A DNA stretch of 18,874 nucleotides from Megasphaera sp. UBA5897. GTDB taxonomy: Bacteria; Bacillota; Negativicutes; Veillonellales; Megasphaeraceae. A program made the position numbers and the translations under genes. Under the pieces are notes generated by a model. The model saw nothing but the letters and a program-made list of their open reading frames with translations, was not told the DNA's origin and searched no databases. Shown one piece after another: positions 1 to 5,876 of this stretch (positions are counted from its first letter, which is position 1; every line of letters begins with the position of its first letter). The stretch spans positions 1-18,874 of the forward strand of contig DJEN01000002.1 in the NCBI GenBank assembly GCA_002431345.1, written 5' to 3'.

Positions 1-574
1 TGCTGTCCTTATTGCCACTGCCATAAACTTCATATCAAAGACTATCGAAATCAAAAAATCTTGTTAGGGTATTGGGATTTCTCGCCAATCTTCGCACTGA
101 TTCACAAACGGAGATATATCTGTACCTCCTGCCATAAGACATTTTATGAGTCGATTCCCGACATTGACCGGTATCAGCGGCGTTCCCGCACGCTCATTAA
201 CAAAATTCTGTACGCTTGTTCTAAAATGATGAGCTTTAAAACGGTGGCAGAACTGAACGGTGTCTCTGTGTCCACCGTTATTCGGTACTTTGACCGCATA
301 ACAGTCCAGCACCCCCTTCATCTGCCATCCATTCTTTCGTTGGATGAATTTAGAGGAAATGCCTAGCGGCGTAGAAGAATTTAAAAGTATCCTAAAAACA
401 TTTAAAACCTGGGAAACAGAAATTCAAGAAGGACTGGCCAATGTGTATTCTAATGGATTTACCGAAGGGATGAACAACAAGATAAAAGTATTAAAGCGAA
501 CAGCCTTCGGATTCTGAAGTTTCAATATATTCCGAACACGGATTCTATGGCTGTCACGTGTAAAACAACAATAA
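1..574 (+). pseudogene. ISL3-family transposase remnant (5' end outside window, internally deleted, nonsense-mutated)
   Basis: Two in-phase-incompatible pieces of one ISL3-type DDE transposase. Piece 1 (1-366, open at the left edge) carries paired CxxC zinc-finger motifs (CPYCHC, then CTSC with the following RYQRRS stretch), a helix-turn-helix (KTVAELNGVSVSTVIRYFD) and the first catalytic Asp in LSLDEFRGNA. It then stops. Piece 2 lies one frame over from about 362 and matches the usual C-terminal end of the family: an SGVEEF start, then NGFTEGMNNKIKVLKR with the catalytic Glu, then GF, a TGA stop at 515-517, and SFNIFRTRILWL running to TAA at 572-574. The missing middle contains the second catalytic Asp, so most of the DDE core is gone. 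The TGA sits where the family usually has Arg. The element therefore cannot make active transposase. The domain reading is from family knowledge; the frames and stops are read directly. Confidence 0.88.
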
Positions 575-628
575 AAAAGGAGGTGAGAAAAACACTCACG
601 TCCATCAGTAGTGGATGATTTAAAAGGC

Positions 629-650
629 CCCCAACATTTGACAAAGAGTC
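629..650 (+). repeat. Probable right terminal inverted repeat of the ISL3-like element
   Basis: On the minus strand this reads GACTCTTTGTCAAATGTTGG and two further G. That resembles the typical ISL3-family terminus (GGCTCTTT.. followed by TCAAAT). It lies about 55 nt after the expected transposase end, where the right end should be. The partner left repeat is outside the window, so the pairing and the 8-bp target duplication cannot be checked. Confidence 0.65.
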
Positions 651-895
651 TTTTCTTTTGCATTCAGTATGGAGAATAACTAGGTACTAGAAGTTAACTA
701 AGGCAAAATGGTAGTTTTGGTTCGCTGATTACGTGAGCTTATTTGTAAGATATACTTTATTTCTTATGTCTATGTCTGTGAAAGTTAACCATTGCTTTTT
801 TTTTTTTGTTTTATAATAAAATTAGAAAAACATTTTATTTACTGAGAAAGATAATTAATGGATTGTTTTTTAATTACACTGTAGGTGAAATATAA
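651..895. other. AT-rich non-coding stretch at the start of the accessory island
   Basis: No convincing gene. It holds a run of twelve T at 796-807 followed by TATAAT at 812-817, which could be a -10 box with a T-tract upstream. No -35 box at good spacing is visible, so a promoter for the downstream cluster is only a guess. The base composition is much more AT-rich than the chromosome after 4770. Confidence 0.4.
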
Positions 896-955
896 ATGCA
901 GGGTAATCAAGTAGATTTGGTCAGTCTGTTTATTTTTAGTTATGGAGGGTACTAG
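896..955 (+). CDS. Possible 19-residue small ORF upstream of the AAA+ cluster
   Basis: ATG at 896 is preceded by AGGTGA (883-888) with a 7-nt spacer. The ORF encodes MQGNQVDLVSLFIFSYGGY, a short peptide with a hydrophobic centre. Its last codons (TAT GGA GGG TAC TAG) contain the GGAGGG that would serve the next small ORF at 961, an arrangement seen in translational coupling or leader peptides. No homology is recognised. It may be a leader peptide, a real microprotein or chance; the length alone gives no statistical support. Confidence 0.25.
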   Translation: MQGNQVDLVSLFIFSYGGY

Positions 956-960
956 TAATT

Positions 961-1044
961 ATGATTCACTTAAAGAAAAGAAGTGAATATATAAAAGATA
1001 AATTGATTCTACTGAAGAATAACAGCAATTTTACTAACTTTTGA
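961..1044 (+). CDS. Possible 27-residue basic small ORF upstream of the AAA+ gene
   Basis: ATG at 961 follows GGAGGG (944-949) at 11 nt and starts 5 nt after the previous small ORF stops. The peptide starts MIHLKKRSEYIKDKLILLKN, is Lys-rich and could form an amphipathic helix. It ends 22 nt before the likely GTG start of the AAA+ gene. No family is recognised. It could be a leader peptide for the cluster, a remnant, or chance. Confidence 0.25.
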   Translation: MIHLKKRSEYIKDKLILLKNNSNFTNF

Positions 1045-1066
1045 TTAAATGAAACAGGGGTGTATT

Positions 1067-1993
1067 GTGAAACGAGAAGAAGAAAAAATGAAAGAAACTT
1101 TACAGCCATCCGATAAGGTGGGCAAGAAGAAGCAAGAACTTATCCTACAGCCAACGGAGCCGATGTTTAGCTTAGACGACATTATTTTACCGAAAAATGT
1201 GAGAGAACAGATTCTGGAAGTGGCAGATTATGCTTACAATAGTAAAATTATATTTGAACAATGGGGATTGGGAAAAACACATAAATATTCTAAACGTATG
1301 GGCATTAATCTCTATGGCCCTTCTGGTACAGGCAAGACGATGACAGCACATGCCATTGCCAAGTATCTTGGCAGGGAAATTCTTTGCGTAAATTATGCAG
1401 AAATAGAATCAAAATATGTAGGAGAAACTCCAAAAAATATTTATAGAGCATTTGAAGCGGCAGAACAGACACACAGTATCTTGTTTTTTGATGAGGCTGA
1501 TGCTATTCTAAGCAGACGCGTTACGAATATGAGTAATGCTACGGATGTGAGTGTGAATCAAACAAGGTCAGTTTTATTGACAATCCTAAATACGTATCAG
1601 GATTTTATTATATTTGCTACCAATTTCATCGAAAATTTTGACCCTGCTTTTCTGAGACGAATTTCATATCATATTAGATTTGAACTGCCGGATTATGATT
1701 GTCGCTACCGTCTATGGGCACATTACATACCAGCAGAAATGCCGAATGATTTTAATCTGCAGATGCTTTCTAAAATATATGAAAATATATCAGGCAGTGA
1801 TATAGCGAATGCTGTCTTGATGGCTGCATTCAAGGCAGCACGTCATAAAGATACTATTGTTCGACAGAAATATGTGGAAGAAGCAATTCAAAATGTTATT
1901 GCAAGCAAGGAAGCAAATGCAAAAAGAAAGCCGGTAGTAACGAAACGGATTGTTTCAAAAGAATATGTCGATAAACAGCTAGAAAATGCGTAA
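1067..1993 (+). CDS. Stand-alone AAA+ ATPase (classical AAA clade), first gene of the accessory cluster
   Basis: A soluble protein of about 308 residues with one complete AAA module. From the GTG start: Walker A GPSGTGKT at 84-91, a pore-loop-like KYVGET, Walker B ILFFDEAD with the acidic pair D142-E143, a sensor-1 Asn in the ATNF stretch, and arginine fingers R197-R198 in DPAFLRR. A small helical lid (SGSDIANAVLMAAF) and a Lys-rich C-terminal tail follow. These features are typical of FtsH/Cdc48/spastin-type AAA proteins, which form hexamers that thread or remodel proteins. There is no transmembrane segment and no zinc-protease domain, so it is not FtsH. I chose GTG 1067 because CAGGGG (1055-1060) lies 6 nt upstream; in-frame ATG 1049 has no ribosome site, and ATG 1088 has only a weak GAGAAGAAG. 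The substrate is unknown. Partners are probably the four genes downstream. Confidence 0.82.
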   Translation: MKREEEKMKETLQPSDKVGKKKQELILQPTEPMFSLDDIILPKNVREQILEVADYAYNSKIIFEQWGLGKTHKYSKRMGINLYGPSGTGKTMTAHAIAKYLGREILCVNYAEIESKYVGETPKNIYRAFEAAEQTHSILFFDEADAILSRRVTNMSNATDVSVNQTRSVLLTILNTYQDFIIFATNFIENFDPAFLRRISYHIRFELPDYDCRYRLWAHYIPAEMPNDFNLQMLSKIYENISGSDIANAVLMAAFKAARHKDTIVRQKYVEEAIQNVIASKEANAKRKPVVTKRIVSKEYVDKQLENA

Positions 1994-2103
1994 AGGAGGC
2001 AAGACCTTCATTGTATAGTATTAAAATATTCTTATAATATTATTTTATGATGTAAACAAGAAAGAAATTTATTTATAAGTGTAATGCATGAGGAGGAAAC
2101 ATA
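1991..2103 (+). promoter_or_regulatory. Intergenic gap with orphan ribosome site and a possible internal promoter
   Basis: AAAGGAGG (1992-1999) overlaps the AAA+ stop codon but is followed only by TTG 2011, which opens an ORF of 8 codons. It may be a relic of a lost gene start. TTGTAT (2011-2016), a 16-nt spacer and TATAAT (2033-2038) form a plausible sigma-70 promoter that could transcribe the four following genes separately from the ATPase. Neither role is demonstrated. Confidence 0.35.
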
Positions 2104-2472
2104 ATGATTCCATTATTAATTGCTGCTGGACTAGTGATTGGTGGCATTGCAATAGCAATGAATTGGAAAGATGTTGTTAATTGGTTGAAGAATTTTATTC
2201 CAAAACTAAGGAGAGAGTGGAAAAAAGTAAGAGAAAATGTCCCTTTTGGGGCAAGAATTGTTGGCGATCTGATTGTTAAGGGGTTAGATAAGTTGGCAAA
2301 AATCATGCATAAGCTATATTACCAAGAAGATAATCATTGGGTGGAAGAAACGACAACACAAATCATTGATGAGAGTGAAGTGCCGCCTGAAATTGTGGAA
2401 AAAATCAAACGTGAGAATGGAGAAACGAATATTACCCCAGAAATGGAAAAAGAATTACAATTGGAGGTGTAA
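2104..2472 (+). CDS. Small membrane-anchored protein of unknown function (AAA+ cluster)
   Basis: 122 residues. Residues 2-19 (IPLLIAAGLVIGGIAIAM) are a glycine-containing hydrophobic segment without a signal-peptidase motif, best read as an N-terminal membrane anchor. A basic, tryptophan-rich region follows (about 20-50: NWKDVVNWLKNFIPKLRREW), then a region of about 30 residues that could be an amphipathic helix, and an acidic tail (VEET, IIDESEVPPEIVEKI). Positive charge just after the anchor suggests that the rest is cytoplasmic. ATG 2104 has AGGAGG (2091-2096) at 7 nt. The next gene starts 2 nt after its stop, so the two are probably translated together. I do not recognise a family. A role as membrane adaptor or recruiter for the AAA+ ATPase is only a contextual guess. 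Confidence 0.7.
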   Translation: MIPLLIAAGLVIGGIAIAMNWKDVVNWLKNFIPKLRREWKKVRENVPFGARIVGDLIVKGLDKLAKIMHKLYYQEDNHWVEETTTQIIDESEVPPEIVEKIKRENGETNITPEMEKELQLEV

Positions 2473-2474
2473 GC

Positions 2475-2882
2475 ATGAAAAAAAATAATGGTGAGTATCA
2501 GAATAAAATAGAAAAAATATTTCAAGATATATTGATCTTTATTGATCAAGGAATCAGTTTTATGACACAGATGGATTTGGATGAGCTTGCAGATGTTTAT
2601 GAGAAAAAAGTAGATGAAGTGATTTTAGACCTAGAAAAGATGCGAAATTTGAAATATGTTGGGGGCAAATTCATTATAACGTATGTGTCAGCGGAAATCT
2701 TTTCTTTAAGAATGGAATTGTATTTTTTGAATAAGGATAATAAGTGGGAAAAGTCAGAATCTATCACCTCAAAATATATGAAATATTTAAAACCCCGTGC
2801 TGTAGAAGAATTGGAAGAAAAAAAGAAAATCATTTATGATATTGAATCACCTAAAGAGCAAATGAAGAAAAATGAGGAGTAA
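2475..2882 (+). CDS. Small charged helical protein of unknown function (AAA+ cluster)
   Basis: 135 residues with no signal peptide, membrane segment or cysteine motif. It is highly charged. The N-terminal half looks helical (IEKIFQDILIFIDQGISFM, then MDLDELADVYEKKVDEVILD). The middle is more beta-like (YVGGKFIITYVSAEIFSLRM), and the C-terminus is a Lys/Glu-rich likely coiled-coil. The start is clear: GGAGGTG (2463-2469) lies inside the end of the preceding gene, 5 nt before ATG 2475, with only 2 nt between the genes. That tight spacing suggests a fixed ratio with the membrane-anchored upstream protein. No family is recognised and no function is assigned. Confidence 0.68.
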   Translation: MKKNNGEYQNKIEKIFQDILIFIDQGISFMTQMDLDELADVYEKKVDEVILDLEKMRNLKYVGGKFIITYVSAEIFSLRMELYFLNKDNKWEKSESITSKYMKYLKPRAVEELEEKKKIIYDIESPKEQMKKNEE

Positions 2883-2887
2883 TTATA

Positions 2888-3244
2888 ATGTCATTGTGAA
2901 GTAATGAAAATACGAAATATATCAAGAAGTGGTACACAGTTTTTACAAATAGAGGAGATGATAATGAAATGTATCCATGTCAGCGATGTGGCTCATGTTG
3001 CAGATTAATTGGAGAATCGTCCTTGGCTCATGAAATGGCTGAATCTGATGGGCGTTGTAAATGGTTGGATCAAAATACGAATTTATGTAAGCGTTATGAG
3101 GATCGGCCAATATTCTGTAATGTGGACAGATACTATGACAAATTTCTACAAAAAATAATGAGCCGCGATACATTTTATCAACTTAATCAAAAAGCATGCC
3201 GGAATTTACGCTTACGTTGGAAGGAAAAGGTGGACCATGCTTAG
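2888..3244 (+). CDS. YkgJ-like cysteine-cluster protein (metal-binding), with an in-frame TGA in a possible N-terminal extension
   Basis: The certain part begins at ATG 2969 and gives 91 residues: MYPCQRCGSCCR at the N-terminus, then CKWL, NLCKRYEDRPIFC and a final Cys near residue 77. This spacing (CxxCGxCC ... C ... C..Y..RP..C) is the signature of the YkgJ/UPF0153 family, thought to bind zinc or iron; its biochemical role is not established. The ribosome site AGAGGAG (2951-2957) is 11 nt from ATG 2969. Unexpectedly, a better-spaced start exists upstream in the same frame: GAGGAG (2874-2879), 8 nt, ATG 2888, reading MSL, a TGA at 2897-2899, and 23 more in-frame codons into MYPC. The gene may have lost an N-terminal extension to a nonsense mutation, or this may be chance. 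The functional product is probably 2969-3244. The stop overlaps the next start by 8 nt, indicating translational coupling. Confidence 0.75.
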
Positions 3245-4529
3245 TTTAATTTTTTATGCATTTTTGATATTAGTAGGTATTGTGATTATAGGGCTTGTAA
3301 TTCGTTTGGTAATAGGTACAGCTAACATTGTACTTACGGTAGTTAGTGTCATTGTAGGAACTATATGGCGGTATAAGGTGAATCTTTTGCTATTAGCAGT
3401 TATGCTATGGCTTACAGAGTCGCCTATACTGGCAGTGTTGGCATATGCTTGTGCAGTATATATTGCTAGCAGAAGAGATGCGTCAAAAAACATCACTGGC
3501 CAGTTGCAAAAAATGGTAGACGAAAGACCTGTAAGTTATCAAGAAATCGAAAAAATTAGGCCAGAAAGTGATAGCCCATCCCATATATTGCGTAGCTTGA
3601 CTTGTCCAAAAGAAAAAGGAATCAAGATTATGCAGAAATGGGTAAATAAAGGTATTATTACAAGTAAAAAATTATATGATGACAAAGTATATTATTATCA
3701 TGAAGAGAATCTTGTTGCGTTAGAAAATAAGATATCTGATCATACCATAAAGTGTTTAGATGACAAATTTGAAAAATTTGGTTTATATGATTTAAAAAAT
3801 GGTATCACGTTAGACGTATTTTATCAGTCGCTCCGATCTTTAGAAAACGCGTATCAAAAGATTGTAATGAATAAAAACCTTCAGGATAGGGTATCAAAAA
3901 AAATAATTAAAAAAATTTACCTTGGGAAAGGTTATGAAGAATGTGTTTATATTGAAACAAAGAGGTTGTATGAAATTGGAGAATCTCTTATGCAACAAGA
4001 TATTTTCAATCAACAGCATCTTGAAGAAAAGGTGGGTAAACATACTGATGTTGTTTATGCCGAATGCATAAATCAGTGGAATGCTGAAGGACTTGATTTT
4101 AGCATATGTGATGAAAACACGGATTCTGGTATTGTATATATTACACATCAGCTCAAGCAGAAAGCTGTTGCGGCTATCGATAAACCAAATCTTAATTTAA
4201 AAAATTTTATTTTTGACTATGATAAGTACACGATGCAAGTGCTGGTGTGTGTCATGAATTATTTAGTACGAGAGATTAAAGGATTTGTTTTTGAACCAGC
4301 TACAGACTCAAAATATCAGTACTGGATTAACGAAAAATTTAAGCATCAGTACCAATGTAATATTTGTAAAAAGCTTTTTGTAAATCTTGTCCAATATAAT
4401 GGATTACGGTATTGTAATAAATGCTTAGAAAATTTACGTAAAGAAGAACGAAAAAAGGAACGACAAGTAATTACCGAAAAGAAGTACATTGATGCTCCAC
4501 CGCCTGATGTAATCGTTAAATTACACTGA
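3237..4529 (+). CDS. Membrane protein with C-terminal zinc ribbon, unknown function (AAA+ cluster)
   Basis: 430 residues. The N-terminus has about three membrane segments (roughly 3-27, 30-44 and 48-78; for example LIFYAFLILVGIVIIGLVIR and NLLLLAVMLWL). A long soluble region follows. Residues about 97-160 (VSYQEIEKIRPES ... KWVNKGIITSKKLYDDKVYYY) look like a winged-helix fold with a wing hairpin; this is pattern inference only. The C-terminus has a four-cysteine zinc ribbon, C374-x2-C377-x15-C393-x2-C396, followed by a very basic stretch (RKEERKKERQ) and a proline-containing tail. The start ATG 3237 has AGGTGG (3228-3233) 3 nt upstream and overlaps the preceding gene. It is the last and largest gene of the cluster. 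A cytoplasmic zinc ribbon on a membrane protein next to a AAA+ ATPase suggests a docking or regulatory role, but no known family is recognised. Confidence 0.72.
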   Translation: MLSLIFYAFLILVGIVIIGLVIRLVIGTANIVLTVVSVIVGTIWRYKVNLLLLAVMLWLTESPILAVLAYACAVYIASRRDASKNITGQLQKMVDERPVSYQEIEKIRPESDSPSHILRSLTCPKEKGIKIMQKWVNKGIITSKKLYDDKVYYYHEENLVALENKISDHTIKCLDDKFEKFGLYDLKNGITLDVFYQSLRSLENAYQKIVMNKNLQDRVSKKIIKKIYLGKGYEECVYIETKRLYEIGESLMQQDIFNQQHLEEKVGKHTDVVYAECINQWNAEGLDFSICDENTDSGIVYITHQLKQKAVAAIDKPNLNLKNFIFDYDKYTMQVLVCVMNYLVREIKGFVFEPATDSKYQYWINEKFKHQYQCNICKKLFVNLVQYNGLRYCNKCLENLRKEERKKERQVITEKKYIDAPPPDVIVKLH

Positions 4530-4542
4530 CAAGTTCAATAAC

Positions 4543-4567
4543 TACTAGAAAGATACTAAATCTAGTA
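4543..4567 (+). repeat. Short inverted repeat after the membrane-protein gene
   Basis: TACTAG (4543-4548) and CTAGTA (4562-4567) are perfect inverted arms around a 13-nt loop, 14 nt after the stop codon. The stem is weak and no T-run follows directly, so it is not a convincing terminator on its own. Confidence 0.3.
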
Positions 4568-4616
4568 CCCTTGTATATTAATAGAATAAAAATAAAAACA
4601 AGAAATAATAAAGAAC

Positions 4617-4710
4617 AAAAAATGTCTTACCGCAATATGATGAGCCCCAAAAATTTAGATTTTAGGTCTAATAATTGGGGGGTAGCTCAATGTGTGGCAA
4701 GACATTTTTT
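4617..4710. terminator. Long structured inverted repeat, probable bidirectional terminator between convergent genes
   Basis: The outer arms AAAAAATGTCTT (4617-4628) and AAGACATTTTTT (4699-4710) are perfect complements. They are followed inward by paired CC/GG, TGAGC (4641-4645) with GCTCA (4685-4689), CCCCAA with TTGGGG, and an inner TTAGA/TCTAA stem around a short loop. On either strand the hairpin ends in a run of T. It lies between the plus-strand cluster ending at 4529 and the minus-strand mscS gene ending at 4777, so it can terminate both. At about 94 nt it is longer and more interrupted than an ordinary terminator, so a small inverted-repeat (MITE-like) element is an alternative. Confidence 0.6.
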
Positions 4711-4776
4711 ATAATGTACTAAATATAACTAATGGTTAGATAGTAAAAAATCATACACTTCTAACGTGGCTGTGTT

Positions 4777-5685
4777 CTATTTTTCTTGGGGATGCTGGAC
4801 ATAGACGACGCGTTGTGGGTACGGAATATCAATGCCCTGTGCGTCAAAGGCATCTTTTACGTTGGACATAATTTCATATTTGACAGGGAGAAAGTTTTGG
4901 CTGGCGACAAGAGGATAGGCTGCAATGCGGACTGCATTGTCGCCAAACTCCTGAATGCCGATTTCCATTGTGTCTGCATTTAAAATACGGCTGTCTTTTT
5001 TGAAGATGTCTTTAAGAATCGCAATAGCTTTATGATGGTCATTGTTGTAGCCGATATCAAAGACGAACGGGATGAGCCGTTCGTTCAGATACGAACTGTT
5101 TGTGACTTGCGAAGACGTGATGGAAGAATTCGGAATAAAGATTGTTTTTTTATCTTTCGTGATGATGGCTGTGTTGAGTACTTGAATACCCTTGACGCTT
5201 CCTTCGACACCGCCGATAGAAACCCAGTCACCGGCTTTAAACGGCTTGAAAATAAGAATGAGAAGCCCCGATGCAAAGTTGGACAGGTTGCTCTGCAGTG
5301 CTAGGCCGACGGCTAAGCCAAAGGCACCGAACGCTGCCAAAAAGGAATTGGTGGGAATGCCGATTTTATTGAGCGCTGTCAAGACGACAAACGCCATGAT
5401 GGCGTAATATACAATCTGGCTGATAAAGGTAATGACGGTTCGGTCTGAGTTGGCATGCGTCATAAAACGAACCACCATGTTTTTGATGAAACGGGCAATG
5501 GCCCGGCCGACAAAGAAAATAATGATGGCGTAAATCAGATCAGGGCCATGATTGAGCAAAAAATCAGTGAAATGATCTAAGGCAGACATGCCTTGTGTTA
5601 CTTGCTGCTGTACGTCTGCTTGTACGGCATGGGCTGTATTGGCGGCGGCATTTGCCGTATTTGCAGCGGCGTTTGCTGTGTTCAT
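4777..5685 (-). CDS. mscS: MscS-family small-conductance mechanosensitive channel
   Basis: 302 residues, close to the E. coli MscS length. It forms a heptameric inner-membrane channel that opens under membrane tension and releases solutes on osmotic downshock. Membrane helices lie at about 44-66, 80-104 and 110-142. The pore-lining third helix is followed by the family signature region (GLALQSNLSNFASGLLILIF, then KPFKAGDWVSIGG, EGSVKGIQVLNTAI and IFIPNSSI) and a cytoplasmic alpha/beta vestibule domain. The N-terminus is unusual: residues 2-18 consist of repeated NTANAAA units, an Ala/Asn-rich periplasmic extension. The start at 5685 has AAGGA 9 nt upstream on the minus strand. No clear promoter was found. 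It is transcribed divergently from the TVP38-like gene and convergently with the AAA+ cluster, and it marks the return to GC-richer chromosome. Confidence 0.93.
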   Translation of the reverse strand: MNTANAAANTANAAANTAHAVQADVQQQVTQGMSALDHFTDFLLNHGPDLIYAIIIFFVGRAIARFIKNMVVRFMTHANSDRTVITFISQIVYYAIMAFVVLTALNKIGIPTNSFLAAFGAFGLAVGLALQSNLSNFASGLLILIFKPFKAGDWVSIGGVEGSVKGIQVLNTAIITKDKKTIFIPNSSITSSQVTNSSYLNERLIPFVFDIGYNNDHHKAIAILKDIFKKDSRILNADTMEIGIQEFGDNAVRIAAYPLVASQNFLPVKYEIMSNVKDAFDAQGIDIPYPQRVVYVQHPQEK

Positions 5686-5832
5686 GCTGTGTAATCCTTT
5701 CTCATTTGGTAGGTACGTTGCCTGTACAATGTGCCGCAGCAGTAGCTGCAGCAGGCTTGGATAGTTTGCAGCGTAATGGATAAAATAAAAGCATCTTTAT
5801 TGTAATGCATTCTTTCGTACTTGTATAGGTGG

Positions 5833-5838
5833 TATAAT
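5833..5838 (+). promoter_or_regulatory. Probable -10 box (TATAAT) for the TVP38-like gene
   Basis: A perfect TATAAT 44 nt before the chosen start. The -35 region at 17-nt spacing (TTCTTT, 5810-5815) is poor. The predicted transcript start falls around 5845, which makes the alternative ATG at 5850 unlikely. Confidence 0.5.
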
Positions 5839-5876
5839 GTAAATGGAAAATGATGATAAAAAAGGAATGGCATGTC

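Noticed and set aside
424..663. 79-codon minus-strand frame over the ISL3 3' end
   Set aside because: Antisense to the transposase remnant and its terminal repeat; no support as a gene.
796..817. T-tract plus TATAAT as a firm promoter of the AAA+ cluster
   Set aside because: No -35 box at acceptable spacing; kept only as a weak possibility in the intergenic description.
2897..2899. TGA read as selenocysteine in the YkgJ-like extension
   Set aside because: It is at codon 4 of an unconserved-looking segment, with no convincing hairpin directly downstream; a nonsense mutation or a chance frame is simpler.
2904..3008. 34-codon ORF overlapping the start of the YkgJ-like gene in another frame
   Set aside because: Weak ribosome site and full overlap with a clear family protein in a different frame.
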